From Dipteronia dyeriana (lineage: Eukaryota > Streptophyta > Magnoliopsida > Sapindales > Sapindaceae), in contig CM065298.1 of the NCBI GenBank assembly GCA_032871835.1, positions 96,099,891 to 96,163,890 of the forward strand: a stretch of DNA of 64,000 nt. The letters run 5' to 3'. The translations under genes were made by a program, and so were the position numbers. The notes beneath the pieces are model-generated. The model worked only from the letters and a program-made list of their open reading frames with translations. It made no database searches and was not told the origin of the DNA. Positions 10,560-22,289 of the stretch are shown here, piece by piece (the stretch's first letter is position 1; every line of letters begins with the position of its first letter).

Positions 10560-13007
10560 TAAAATCAATTTCGGGGTATTTTCGTCTCCATACGTTAATT
10601 TGTGTCTTTTAAATATAAATTATTAATGTGATAATATTTGTAAAAAAATCTCCCAAAAAATTACCATTAATTTTTCGAACCCAAATCAATACACATAAGT
10701 GCTATTTCTATTTAGATCCAACGTCAATTCCCAAACAAGGAATTAAACACGTATAAATATAACATTGAATTTTTCTCTTATTTTCTTTCTTACCAAACAG
10801 TAAAATTTGAAGTAAAATGCATGAGTGGGGATGGAAATGCTAGAAGAAGAGTAGAATAATAGTTTTGTGATTAGGAGTTAGAAGAGGTGGTGACAGAAGA
10901 AACAACAAAATGGTTCCACGTGATGCGGGCCTTTTGGAAGCGAATACAGGAATGGGACTGTCATTGTCCTTATTGTGGCGGCTGTATTCCTCTTTCTCTA
11001 TCCCTTTTCTCCACCCTTTTTATTATTTTTATTTTTATTTTTATTTTTATTTTTATTATCACAACAATATTATTAATAATAATTCATTATCATATGAGAA
11101 TATTCTAACTCTATTATACAATCCATCTTGTTTTTCTTTTATTGAAATCTCAGACTTATTGAATTTGGGATCTTCTAAGACCTTGATATCAAAATATCAA
11201 GCAACATATTCTAGGTTGAAACTTGTAATAATTCATAGTAATATTTGAAAAGGTTATTAAGAAAAAAATCCCATGAGGGTTGACATTTAAAAAAAACCTC
11301 TAATTTAATAACTTTATAGTTGCAAATTTTAAGTTTAAAAAAAATTATATTTACATAACTATAAGTAGTCAAAAAAATAATAATTTTTTTTCTATTTTTA
11401 TTCACTCCCAAACATTTTTCCATTGTTGACAACTTCAATCCTTGGAGTGAAAAAAAAAACCCATATGACTTTTATTTTTCTTAATTAATTTTAAATGAAA
11501 AATAAATAATAAATAATTAGAAATTTATTGGAGGCCGTAGACCTCCAAAAACATATTTTTATTATTATTATTTCAAAAATTAATTTAAATTTCAAATGGT
11601 TCAAAGTTAATTTTTGTTATTATTTATTTATTTTTATGAGACTTTAAACTGAATATCAATTTTAAATTATATCTTTATATATATAATGTTTATATCCAAA
11701 CTAAATATCCAATTGAACTCCTAATTAAACATGGTAACGAGAGAAGTCATATATATGTCATGGCAATTGCAAGCACAATTTTCGAGTGTCCTCTTTGTAA
11801 TTAGTGTAAAATAAAATACCATAACCTGTCCAATTACCCAAAACTTTTGCTTTGACCACACCTAATTTTGAGCTTAATTTGTATCGATTTATAATAAATC
11901 AGAGTTAAATAATGATAATATAATTATTACATGGGAATTTGTACAGAAAAAAAATCACCATATTAAATCAATTACAAAGTTTTTAATGATATCATCAAAA
12001 GAATGTTGCATCATTTTACGACAAACACCACGACAAATGTTGCATTCTCATACCACACAACCTTCCAAATCACTATTAATATTATATAAATGTATTTTAA
12101 TAATTAAAAAAAACCCTAAATAATTAAAATATTAAATTTTGTTGTTTTGCACCCAAAAAAACACTACTGCAATGAAAGTTCTGTCAATCCTTAATGGATT
12201 CTAGCATCCTATTCCTCTGAATCACTCAATTGGGTGGGTCATTATTTGTTTTGGATTTTTTTTTTTTTTTTTTGTGTGTGTTTAAATTTAACCCTTACCA
12301 GTTACCATGCCCCTCCAAACACCTTGTATAATTAAATGGTTGATGCTAGCTGTGACGTACATCCATCGCCACCATTATTATCCCGTTCTCAATCCCTATT
12401 GGTTATTCCTTCATGATGAATAATTCTAAAATTCGTTAAAAAAAATCTCAATATCAATCGATAAATCAATTGTATATGTCTATATTTTAATCAAACTTAA
12501 ATATGGTATGTGAAATTAATTTATCTGAGAAATGGTTCTATATAGAGGGAGAGAGAGAACGAGAGTGTTTTGGGCTGGTTTAAGGATTCATTTTAATTTG
12601 TTTGGGTCGGGTTTTGGGTCGGGTTAATATTCTAAATATGAATAAAACCATACTTTAATAATTGACCTTTTTTAGAATAAGGCATGTCCTTTTCTTCCAA
12701 CTCAAAATACAAACAAAATGAATATCCTTAATTAAATTCGTCTTAAATTAACAATCTATCACGATCCCACCGTTTAATGTTAGAATTTATTGCAGTAATT
12801 TTTATAACACTTTAAAAAAAAAAAAAACAAATGGCTTGAACTAAAACCCTACTTTTAATTTCATTATGAGTTTTTACATGAACAGAAGGATACTTTTTCT
12901 ATGATAAAATACAAAAAAAAAAAAAATGATCATCTCATCTCTTTATTGGTGCCCTTATATCCAATCTTTTTTTTTTATATATATGATGATCATTGAAAAG
13001 CTATAGC
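10560..13007. other. AT-rich intergenic stretch without gene
   Basis: I see no supported gene here. The frames in 10887-11438 are broken up by an ATTTTT microsatellite (about 11026-11060) and show no known motif. Poly-A and poly-T runs, a short GA-rich stretch (12544-12563) and TTTGGGTCGGG duplications near 12600 are the only structure. Confidence 0.7.
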
Positions 13008-13024
13008 AAGTCATCAGTACAACG

Positions 13025-13156
13025 GACGAGACGAGGTTGGTCTGATGTAAACCCCTCATACCTGTACTATAAAAGTTACGGGTTCGAATTCTCCCTCACT
13101 TTAAAAAAAACATGAATTTTTGTAACAGAGTCGTACTTTAAAAAAAAAAAAAAAAA
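13025..13156 (+). mobile_element. tRNA-derived SINE with target-site duplications
   Basis: The insertion is bounded by near-identical 17-bp direct repeats. The left copy is 13008-13024 (AAGTCATCAGTACAACG) and the right copy 13157-13173 (AAGTCACCAGTACAACG), with one mismatch. The body contains a Pol III B-box-like GGGTTCGAATTC at about 13080 and ends in a long A run directly before the right repeat. These are the features of a SINE. The A box is less clear. It lies about 130 bases downstream of the GA20ox stop codon. Confidence 0.8.
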
Positions 13157-13303
13157 AAGTCACCAGTACAACGTAAAACCGGGCTTTTTTACTCCTTTTT
13201 TTTTTACTTTAAATTGCTCTTTTGTCTTCCCCAGCTCTCATCATCATATCCATGTCAAAAAACCACAGTAGTTGCTGTTGCTGCTGTTGTTGGTTTGGTT
13301 GGT

Positions 13304-14678
13304 TCAGCTGTTTTTGTGTTGATCAAGAAGCCAGTTTGTGAACATTTGGAGAGTGTTCATGTCGGCTCTGTAATGCTTTTGTGTGAATTCAAGAAGCATA
13401 GGCCATGTAAAGTCCGGGTAAATTCTTGGGCTGTTGTTGTATGTGTCCACCAACTCACTAGGTGGGGCTACCACTTTATCTTTCTTTGGACACAGAAAAA
13501 AAGCTAGAGATTTTCTTGTGCTCTCGCTGTTCACTACTGCTCGGTGTAAGCAACTCTTATATCTCCCATTCGATAGAGCCTATAATTCAAAATCAAACAT
13601 TATTATTAGTCCAAAACATAAATTTGTTGTATGTATATATATATATATATATATATCTTACTAATTACCATGAAAGTGTCGCCAATGTTAACGACAAATG
13701 CTTGGAAATTCGGGGTAATCGAATGCCATTCATTGTCTACAAACACTTGAAGACCACCCACTTGATCTTGGTGAAGGATGGTTAGAGAAGTTGGATCGCA
13801 ATGAGGACCAGTTCCTAGAGTGAGGTCTGGTTTTTGACACGGTGGATAGTAGTTGAGCCTCATTATCGAATCGTTTCCTTCGAAGAATTCTTTAAAATAA
13901 GCTCTGTCCACGCCAAGACTTATTGCCAACAGCTCCATGATTCCTAGAGATAGTGTGTTCATCGACTCACAATAGTCCTGGTACACCCTCCTATATTTTT
14001 AACAACCAGAAAAAACAGTTTATTTATCAAAATTGAGAAGAAAATCGATGGTGATCAAAAGGGGATCAAGAATGGTATGCAATGCATTTTTTAAAAATAA
14101 TTTTTTTTTCCATACCCGAATTTCTGGAATTCATCTCCCATTGTTGTCTGGAGATAATCTTGGACAACATTTGTTAAGGTTTCTTCACCCGAATAGCGAA
14201 AAGAGAGAGTCTCCTTCCATGGAAGCTTAGAGGAAAACCTACCGGTGAAGCTACTTGCATAGCCGCAGTGTTCACCAACTTTCCTCTGAGCTCTTTGCTT
14301 CTCAGTTAGAGGAAGCTCGAAGAAGTTGTCCATGCAACGGTGAGCATATGCGATGAGACTTGAATCGACACCATGATTAACTACGAGGAAAAAGCCATGT
14401 TTTCGACAAGCCTCGCCAACAAGCCTTGAAGCTTCACTGGCGGCAAACGGGTCACCGGAGAGAAAACCGCCCAAGTCTATAAGAGGTACTTGGAGTGGTG
14501 TTGCATTAGGGCGAGGCTTCTCATGATCAGGCCATATAAACTGTTTTGGTATTTGGGTTTGATGCTTGAGCACAGAAGCATCAAACACCAGCTGCTGTGG
14601 CTGCTGCTGCTGCTGCTCATCTTTTAATTGGTGATGCGGAGGCTTGGATGGTATATTTGTGACGCAGTGAATTGCCAT
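13304..14678 (-). CDS. GA20ox: Gibberellin 20-oxidase, three exons
   Basis: Exons are 14678-14116, 13990-13669 and 13579-13304, giving 386 aa. Both introns (125 and 89 bases) have GT-AG ends. The first splits a Gly codon and the second lies between codons after GDTFM. The protein is a soluble 2-oxoglutarate- and Fe(II)-dependent dioxygenase that oxidises C-20 of gibberellin precursors (GA12 and GA53 toward GA9 and GA20). Fe ligands are His251 and Asp253 (GPHCDPTS) and His307 (CLHRAV). Arg317 and Ser319 (TRKSLAFF) bind 2-oxoglutarate. LPWKETLSF (152-160), NYYPPCQKP and [10 protein letters not shown] are signatures of GA 20-oxidases rather than GA 2- or 3-oxidases. The length is normal for the family. 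The start is the Met of [10 protein letters not shown]. The frame is open upstream to 14927, but that part lies across the TATA box and looks non-coding. A Gln run occupies residues 22-29. Nothing suggests inactivation. Confidence 0.95.
13634..13656. repeat. (TA)n microsatellite in GA20ox intron 2
   Basis: A run of about 11 TA units lies within the 89-base second intron, a few bases inside the donor. It fills a quarter of the intron and is likely length-variable. Confidence 0.9.
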
Positions 14679-14765
14679 TGCATTAATAAAAACACACACA
14701 GTATTAGTAGTAGACAGTAGTAGTATATGTAGTACTTTTTTGAGAGGGGTTTTTTTGAGTGATGA

Positions 14766-14772
14766 TTTTATA
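14766..14772 (-). promoter_or_regulatory. Probable TATA box of GA20ox
   Basis: TATAAAA on the minus strand lies about 90 bases upstream of the GA20ox ATG, which leaves room for a leader of about 60 bases. CT-rich sequence surrounds it, as is usual for plant core promoters. Confidence 0.6.
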
Positions 14773-15564
14773 GAGAGAAGTTTGAGGAGGTAATGGCGTT
14801 GAAAGAAAAGCCAAGAGTTCTCATTGGGGAGATCGGTGAACAAAAATTGGAATCTTATAGCCCTTTCTCTCTCTGTGTTTTTTATTTGCAAGCAAGGGCT
14901 TCTAGAGGTAGAGATTTGCATAGGCAAGGGCTTTTGAATAGAAAAATTAGGTAATGTGTTGTCTTCTTTTAAAAGTTTGCCAGGAAAGCAGTTTCCAATA
15001 TTGTCTTTGTCATTTTATGATGTTGAGAAGACATGTTAATGTCACCGGCTTAAGAAAATCTTTAATGCAGCAGGTGTAGTGATAAGTGGTGTTTCTGACC
15101 GTTAAAAATTTGATATATGACTAACACGTGTATTCGGTCATTGAAAATGTGTTATATGACAAGAAATACACGAGTCATAGGAAAAATGCACACTTCTCAT
15201 CTTCTGTGACAGCGTGCAGCTCTCACTAGTGCATCCACGGCATTAAAGATTTTGTCCCCCTACTTAGCCCCTCTCTGTCTTTTCAGTTTTCACGTCTTCT
15301 AGCTTATAAACTTAAATTTTTTGTAAACCCTTTGTTGGACCCATCAGGGCCATATCTTTCTCTCTATAATTTATACCGTAAACGCCTCCAGCCAACCTTA
15401 GATCTTCCTTCCCTGTGCCTTACTTATGTACACAAAATCTTTGAGAATTAATTAGCTCATGCCCAATAAAACGAAATTATATTCTCTTTCAATTAAATTG
15501 ATAAATTTACACTCTACAAGTTGAGATACCTGTTATTACTTAATCATGCTATTATTATTAGAGG

Positions 15565-15654
15565 AATTTTATCGCCTGATAATTGGACACTATAGATGGG
15601 ATTGAAACGAATTTCATCGCCTAATAATTGGACACCATAGATGGGATTGAAACA
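15565..15654. repeat. 45-bp tandem duplication
   Basis: Two copies (15565-15609 and 15610-15654) differ at only a few bases. Both contain CCTRATAATTGGACAC and ATAGATGGGATTGAAAC. It sits about 0.9 kb upstream of the GA20ox start. Confidence 0.85.
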
Positions 15655-15670
15655 TATATATATAGTTTTT

Positions 15671-15822
15671 CTATTGTCAATTCGAACTGATATAAAATAT
15701 ATCAGTTCCGTATATGTGGATCATTGGATTTAAAAGATGTATTGACAAGTGAATATAGTCAAGTCAAAGTATTTAAATCTAATGAATCACGTATATTTTA
15801 TATCAGTTCGAATTGAGAATAG
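15671..15822. mobile_element. MITE with 31-bp terminal inverted repeats
   Basis: The left end 15671-15701 and right end 15792-15822 are inverted copies matching at 30 of 31 positions (core TTCGAACTGATATAAAATAT). The whole is about 152 bp. ATATATATA-like bases on both sides could be a 9-bp duplication, but the flanks are simple sequence. There is no coding capacity. It lies about 1 kb upstream of GA20ox. Confidence 0.8.
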
Positions 15823-16952
15823 AATATATATATGTATATATGAATTGGAAAGGAAGGTGCATGTTAGATTTACATTTTTAAAAAAAGGGAAGTACAAGCA
15901 AAACGCTCTAAGTTGTGTGGAATTGTGACAGAATTGTATATGTAAGGGGTAGTGTTTGTAGCATGAATATGTCTAACCAAGAATGATTGCAAAATACAAA
16001 ATGGGTGGAGTAGTAAGGAGGAAGAGACAAAGAAATATATATTTATGTTGGAATATCAACAAGATTTTTTTGTGTGGAACAAAATGACAGAACCTCATCA
16101 GCTGAGGAACTTTCATGTCAAGGAAACATAAGCTGACTATATTCAATCACCAAATTAAGGATTTGAAATATATACACTACAAATTATAGTCTATATAAGC
16201 AATTTTGTAAACAGTTTTCGCACAAATAACGCGTGAAAACGAGTTTATAATTAATTTAGTGACTCTCTTTAATCATGATAAGATATGAAAATTTGATAAA
16301 TTTCGTAGGCTTTTATGTTCCAAAGAACTTTTCTGATAAATTTTTAAGATTTCTGATAATTTTTAAGATCAACAGAATCAACGGGCAAGATCTAAATTTC
16401 CCAACGTTGTATGTGACACGAATGCACATGAGTGTCGTAAAAGAGATTGATTAATAGAGTAAGAATTATTTTTTCCTTTTCTTCTTTTGGTGGTTACAGA
16501 GAATTTGTGTGTTTATTTATTTGTAGTTCTTATGAGATCTTTCCATCCAATCTTTCTTCAAAAAGAGTCCAAATGTTTGTCAGGATCTCCTGTTAACAAG
16601 TGTTAGTGCTTTATTAATAATGCACCATAAAATAGCATCCCACGTCATATATATATATATTCAATATGTTATTATTATTATTATTATTCGTTTCACAGAC
16701 CCATTAGCCCATTTTTTGTTGTTATTCATCCAGAGAATTTTTATAAATTTTCAAATGATCTTATTTTTATTTTTTTTTTCATTTTTATTAGCTTATAATC
16801 GTCCAAAAAAAAAACTATTTAGCATTAAAAAAACCATTTTAACAATAACTAATTACAACAGACAACTTATTATATATATATATGGGTGAGTCCAGATTTC
16901 GGTTTTGGGGGTCAAAGCGAAAAAAATAAATCAAATTAACGCTAAATAAATA

Positions 16953-17321
16953 TAGTGCTGTAAAAATGGACTGGCCCGGCCCATTAGGCACTGCCTGGCC
17001 AGTACGTCGCGTGTCGGCCCGGCCCGGCCTGTTTCCAAAACATGAGGCCCGGCACGGCACGGCACGCCGGTCTGCCTCAAGAGGGCCGTGCCAGGCTGGT
17101 CAGGCGGGCTTGGTTAAAAAAAAAAATTAGGATTGATGGGAGGGACCAGCCGGCTAGTCCAGGGGACTGGCAAGCCGGCTTGGCTTGCCGTGGGGCCCGG
17201 CATGCTGCCTGTGGGCCGCGGGTTGGCTCTTTTCCTTCACGGGCCGTGCCAAGCACAGCCCGTTGGCTTCGTGGACCGGCCAGACCGACCTGTCTCGGGC
17301 CGGCCCATAATTACAGTACTA
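16953..17321. mobile_element. GC-rich hAT-like MITE
   Basis: The ends are inverted and similar: TAGTGCTGTAAAAATGGACT on the left and, in reverse, TAGTACTGTAATTATGGGCC on the right. Both run into GGCCCGGCCC-type palindromes. The interior is strikingly GC-rich in an AT-rich setting. The flanks AATAAATA and GACAAATA match at 6 of 8 positions, compatible with a decayed 8-bp duplication. The open frames inside are by-products of GC-rich repeats. Confidence 0.65.
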
Positions 17322-17567
17322 GACAAATATGCTAATATATAAAAACTAATTTATTAAAAAATATATATATAATAGAGTCTAGTCTCATATATAATATCAT
17401 TTGTTGAAGATTCTGTAGATTGATTTTCAGAAGTTACTTCTGAGGTTTTAATTTTAAAAAAATCCATCAATTGTTGATGGTTTATTCATCTGATGATCAA
17501 ATAAAAAAATTAGAATTACTTTAAATAAATGTTTAAATAAAAAATTAGTATAATAAATATAGTAAAA

Positions 17568-17568
<1 letters not shown>

Positions 17569-17616
<48 letters not shown>
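17569..17616. repeat. (CA)24 microsatellite
   Basis: An uninterrupted CA run of 48 bases is followed by a TA-rich run. The surrounding 17340-18220 is AT-rich and shows no gene. Confidence 0.95.
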
Positions 17617-17620
<4 letters not shown>

Positions 17621-18223
17621 GATATATATATATATATTATAAAGAAGAATTCATTAAAGAAATCATATTAATAACCTAAGAAAGTAACAAATATATATAA
17701 AAAACCTAAAATATTTATTGATTTGTAATTTCATACCTGAAATTATTCCGATAGATTAACTGAAGAATACGAAGAATTTAATTGTAATAATAGTAATGAA
17801 ATTGCTCAAGTGAAAAACTAGAAAATAAATAAACAAGTATATATATGTTAGACAAGTTCATGATGTATAGGAAACAAAATCCTAAAATTTTTATATTTTC
17901 TATCATAAAAGAAATTGGAATACATAATATTGGAAAATATAAAATTGGATTTTCCTTAATATATTATAATCATAAAAAAAATAATTTAAAACTAGTGTCC
18001 TTAGGAATGTAAAGCAAGCAATTACGCTTTTTAAAATAAAATTTATAAAGATTTTTTTTTAAGAAAAAAAGAGTGACAACATGCCTTTTTAATATACAAT
18101 ATAATATATAAAACCATTAAGAAAGTTTTTATAGTTCAGTATATATGAAAAAAAAAACAATAAAGCTAATATAGGTGTGACTATCGACCATTTTAATCTA
18201 CGCTTGGCGACACTTGATTTAGG

Positions 18224-18947
18224 TCTAGTTTGGTATCGATGTGCTGTGGAGAGAAGTGCTTTTAGAATTGTTGTGGGATTAATTGTTTTTAGAATTACTG
18301 TGGGATGAATCAGTTGAGTATTTGGTAAACTGATTTTCAAAAGTGCTGTGAGAACTAAAAGCAATTTCAATGTGTTTGGTAAACTGAAGTAAAAAGTGTT
18401 GCGAGTGTGTAAAATTACTAAAAGGACATAGACATCTAAATGGTCCTAATGTGTTATACTTTACATTTTTCTTATTTATTTGTATTTAGTGTTAAGTGTT
18501 ATATAATTATGGTACTTTATTGAATTAATTAGCCCTATTTTTTATTCTACTTTATTAAATTAATTAGCCCTATTTCTTTATTTATTTATTTCATTTTTTA
18601 TTCTACTTTATTTCTTTATTTATTTTTTATTCTACTTTATTGAATTAATTAACCCCATTTTTTTGTACAGATATGGTAACATTTTTTTTGTACAACAATG
18701 TAAACCCAATTTTTTTTGGTAAATTTTCGTTAAAGGCAAGGACAAAGTTGGAAAGTTGGTAAAATTTCATTTAATATCATTGTAACGCGTTTTCTAAAAG
18801 CAGAAGCCAAAATCCAATAGCATGTATTTGTAGCTTCTCAAAAACTCAGTTGAGAGAGCACTTTCCCGTGATTTTACCAAACACCCTGTCTTTGGTCCGG
18901 AATCACTTTTGGCTCCAAAAGCAGCTGGGGAAGCAATGTCAAACTGA
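18224..18947. mobile_element. MITE of the GTTTGGTAT type
   Basis: The left end (TCTAGTTTGGTATCGATGTG … AAGTGCTTTT) is similar, in reverse, to the right end (CTCAGTTTGACATTGCTTCC … GCTGCTTTTGG) over about 40 bases. The AAGTGCTTTT words recur inside. Such elements are common in woody dicots. Target-site duplications are not clear, so the boundaries are approximate. Confidence 0.55.
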
Positions 18948-19050
18948 GCATTAATTACAAAATTGTCATTCATTCGAAGAGATAATATCATTGATTTTTC
19001 CTTTTATTATACAAAACATCACTAGAAATGGAGGAGTCCAAAAATTAAAT

Positions 19051-19147
19051 GACACTTTTTGAAGGTGGCTTTTCAATACTGTCTCTATTTTAATAACTTA
19101 TATTTAAAAGATACATATTATGGTGAACGGATAAAAGTACCCTTAAC
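19051..19147 (+). repeat. Left copy of a long-distance inverted repeat
   Basis: It contains GACACTTTTTGAAG and, further in, TGTCTCTATTTTAATAACTT. In inverted orientation it matches 57134-57224. The two copies flank the 37-kb CACTA block and may be the ends of an older, roughly 1-kb element into which the CACTA landed. Confidence 0.55.
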
Positions 19148-19392
19148 AGTTGTTCCACGTCAACTTTCTTTCTTTCGGTTTACTAAAATCTCATTGAAAC
19201 CCAGACGATCACTCGAACAGTGACGGAGTGGCGCTATGTTGACGCCCTCAGAGCTTTTTGTTCAATTTAAAACCCAAATTGGGTTTCGGTTTTGAATCTT
19301 CCAATGTAAAAGTTGTTGAGGATTTGGATTTTCAAGTGGAGAAGACGATGAACAGTAAATAGGTTTGTGAAAGCCGTATAGCATGTTCTAAA

Positions 19393-19510
19393 CACTACAA
19401 GAAAAAAGGGATTTCCTAACAAAAACTTTGTTATAAAAAGTACATAATTTGTCACCAAATATTTTCCGTAGCTAATTTATTTTGGTCGCATGTTAGTTGC
19501 GATAGGCTAG
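19393..19510 (+). repeat. CACTA left terminus and subterminal region
   Basis: It carries CACTACAAGAAAAAAGG, then GTCACCAAATATTTTCCG and GCATGTTAGTTGCG. The stretch from here to 20337 has no gene and is read as transposon interior. Confidence 0.75.
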
Positions 19511-20337
19511 ACGTAAAAAGATTTTGCAACCAAAAGTTATTTAGCTCTAGAAAGTTATGCAATCTACATTTAAATATGTAGCAGTAAAAGTTTAAAGTCT
19601 TTGTCGCTAACAGTCATTAGGTAACAAAAATAATAGTTAAAGATTATATTTTACAACGAAAATTATTTGATGCAAAATATATATTTTGTAACCAAAAAAA
19701 TATAATTTTATTTATGCTTTGTTGAGGTACAAATTTATTTAATTAGTCACTCATTCGGTTAAAATTTAATGAGAAAATACAATTTGTAACAAATATTTTA
19801 ATTATCAATTGTAAATTTATAGGAATTTTGTAAAATTTAAGAATACATTTATTCCAGACCCATATTTTGTAAATAAGAACTTCATACAATTTATTAACTT
19901 CATTTAAAATTTCTTACAACAATAAATCTTAATTTAAATATACAACATCTAAATAACATAAAATACAATAGAAGCAATTTGTAAAAAAACTATGAGAATT
20001 TGACTAGTTGACGTCTCTAGTCTCTAGATTGATAAGTTGATACTTCTCTTGTGAATATCATGAATATCTTCAAAGAATAAAATTACAGCATATGTTCAAT
20101 TTCGCCATCCTTAAAAGCCGAGAAGTTGAATTCCCTAAAAAAATCCATCATTTGTAATTCATATTAAAAAAACATAAACGAGGACAAACATTGTAAAACA
20201 CATCCAAACAAAAAATTGAATCAAACTAATAAATCCAAAATAATATAAAGTAAGAAGAAATTAAACATTAAAAGATTAAAATCAACCATTATAGAATAAC
20301 AAAATTAACAAAAAAAACTCGTACATTGTTCAATTAA

Positions 20338-21090
20338 GCCACCGAAGCCCGATCTGATCGAGGAGAGCCCAGATGTTTCCCACTCTTGGTAAGGCCTCCT
20401 ACATGCCTAATCTAACCTCTGGAGCAGCAGCCTCACTGTAAGGCCAAGTGGCTCCTCACCTCTTATATTTGGCCTGTCAACGCCCAAGTGAGCCACTGAA
20501 CTATAGAATCATTCCAGCAGGGTCCAGAGCCCTCTCTCAGTTACTGGGGACTTCTAGGATCCCGAGCATGCATCTAGACCAGTACCTCTGGTGGCTTCGC
20601 TCCATGTTTACCGAGTCATTCACCGCCCTAGCAAGCCACTGAAGCTCCATCCGATCGAGGAGGTTTCAGAAGCTCCCCACATTTGGTAAGGCCACATACG
20701 TGCCTAAGCAAGCTTCTAGAGCAGTAGCATCGCTACAAGACCGGTGGCTTCGCTCTATATGTACTGGGTCATTCATCGCCCTAGCAAGCCACCGAAGCCC
20801 GATCTGATCGAGGAGAGCCCAGAGGTTTCCCATTCTTGGTAAGGCATCCTACATGCATAATCTAACCTCTGGAGCAGCAGCCTCACTATAAGGCCAAGTG
20901 GCTCCTCACTCTTGGGTCGGTCAACGCCCAAGTGAGCCACTACCACCCTGATTCATTCCAGCATGATCCAGAGCTTCATTTCAATGGTAGGGGACTCCAA
21001 CGATTCCAAGCATGCTTCTGGACCAGTACCAGACTGGTGACTTCATGTTTATAGGGCCATTCATCGCCCTAGCGAGCTACCTTGGTCCCG
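20338..21090 (+). repeat. 450-bp higher-order repeat in element C
   Basis: ACCGAAGCCCGATCTGATCG occurs at 20341 and 20791, a spacing of 450 bases, with a diverged partial unit near 20640. Words such as AGTGGCTCCTCAC and CGCCCAAGTGAGCCAC recur. A related unit lies near 21690-21760. The frames in this region show no protein family. Confidence 0.75.
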
Positions 21091-21439
21091 ATCTACCTCT
21101 CTGAGCCAGCTTCAAACACCTTGGTTGGATCAACTTCAATCAACCTTGACCTCCATCTTCTCAGTTGGATCAATCGAGATCTCTCTTACCCCTCCTACCT
21201 TGGTAATACCAATCTGGACCTCTACTTTGACAGATTCAGATAGAGAGGTAGTCAGACTTGAAGCTCCACATGCATCTACAGCAGCAGAGGACTTCAAGGT
21301 AGTTCCTACCTCAACACGACTAGACATGAAAGTAGAAATGGGAACCAAGTCCTTCTCATCATCTGCGCATCCATCATCTCAATAATTTTTGGCTTTAGTC
21401 AAAACGGACCCAGGTAACTCTCAACTTTCTCTGTGATCT

Positions 21440-21560
21440 ATTCAAGGTATTCATCCTCCAATGATGATCAAGTCAGAGGGAAGAAGAGCTCAAGCTGCAT
21501 AACAAGCAACATAGAAGCGTCCTTCAGCAAATAAAGCACCCATCTTGGCTCATAAGGTAG
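21440..21560 (-). pseudogene. Scrap of antisense ORF in element C
   Basis: The sequence with AACATAGAAGCGTCCTTCAG resembles the B2 antisense-ORF stretch near 34390-34440, which reads GCATAGAAGTATCCTTCACT. It is only about 100 bases long and too broken to translate. Its position before the 99-bp array is opposite to the order in B2, so C is probably rearranged. Confidence 0.4.
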
Positions 21561-22080
21561 CCACGCTGCCATGTAGAGTTTAAACCACTCCCACCATGTG
21601 GTCGTGGGTTGAAGAAGTAACCATCCTTCTTGGCTGGCACGAGCTCGACCTTAGCAAACACCAGCTTGCTCACGGAGATTATCATATCGATGGCTCCTCT
21701 CCATTTGTACTGGGCCTTCCAATGCCCTTGTGAGCCATCGAGGTCTCGATCCGTTGGGGGAGCACCCAAGGGTTCTGATTCAATCACAATGGGGTCTCAA
21801 GCTCGATTACGATTGTCGAAGACTCTCATCTACCCCAAGTGGACTTCCAAACCATTTACATCACTTGGGGACTAGAAGCTTAATATTTTCTCAATACTCC
21901 AGTGTGAGGAGCGATGGCCTTAGCATTATCTCAAGAGATTCTACTCTTTAAAGAACTTCTAGAGCGAGACTGGTTATCAACCGATACCTCGATGCATTGA
22001 TACAACTTCGTATTAGCTCACCATGAGTTTGCATCTCTTTCGATTTTGGTATCCGTAGTAGATCTCATGTGATCACCATC

Positions 22081-22280
22081 ACCAGGAGAGCTAAATAACA
22101 CTCATAATGCCCTGGACCGGATAAAATCCCTCCAGGAGGATCGCCATTACCAGGAGAGCTCCATAGCCCTTATGATGCCCCAGACTGGATAAATCCCTCC
22201 AAGAGGATTGCCATCACCAGGAGAGCTCCATAGCCTTCCTGATGCCCCGGAATGGATAAATCCCTCCAGGAGGAACGCCA
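22081..22280 (+). repeat. 68-bp tandem repeat, three copies
   Basis: ACCAGGAGAG begins units at 22081, 22149 and 22216. Each unit contains ATGGATAAATCCCTCC or a close variant. It leads directly into the 99-bp array. Confidence 0.8.
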
Positions 22281-22289
22281 TGGTATTTT

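Larger units (their letters stand above)
14679..16600. other. GA20ox upstream region, no gene
   Basis: No coding region is supported. It holds the GA20ox leader and core promoter (to about 14930), then AT-rich sequence with a 45-bp duplication and a MITE, both listed separately. Confidence 0.7.

Noticed and set aside
10887..11248. Frames of 73 and 112 codons
   Set aside because: Most of each frame translates an ATTTTT microsatellite, with no motif or splice context.
14679..14927. N-terminal extension of GA20ox by 83 codons
   Set aside because: The frame is open, but the segment is low-complexity, crosses the probable TATA box, and GA 20-oxidases normally start near MAIHC.
17042..17342. GC-rich frames of about 70 to 97 codons
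   Set aside because: They lie inside the hAT-like MITE and result from GGCCCGG palindromes.
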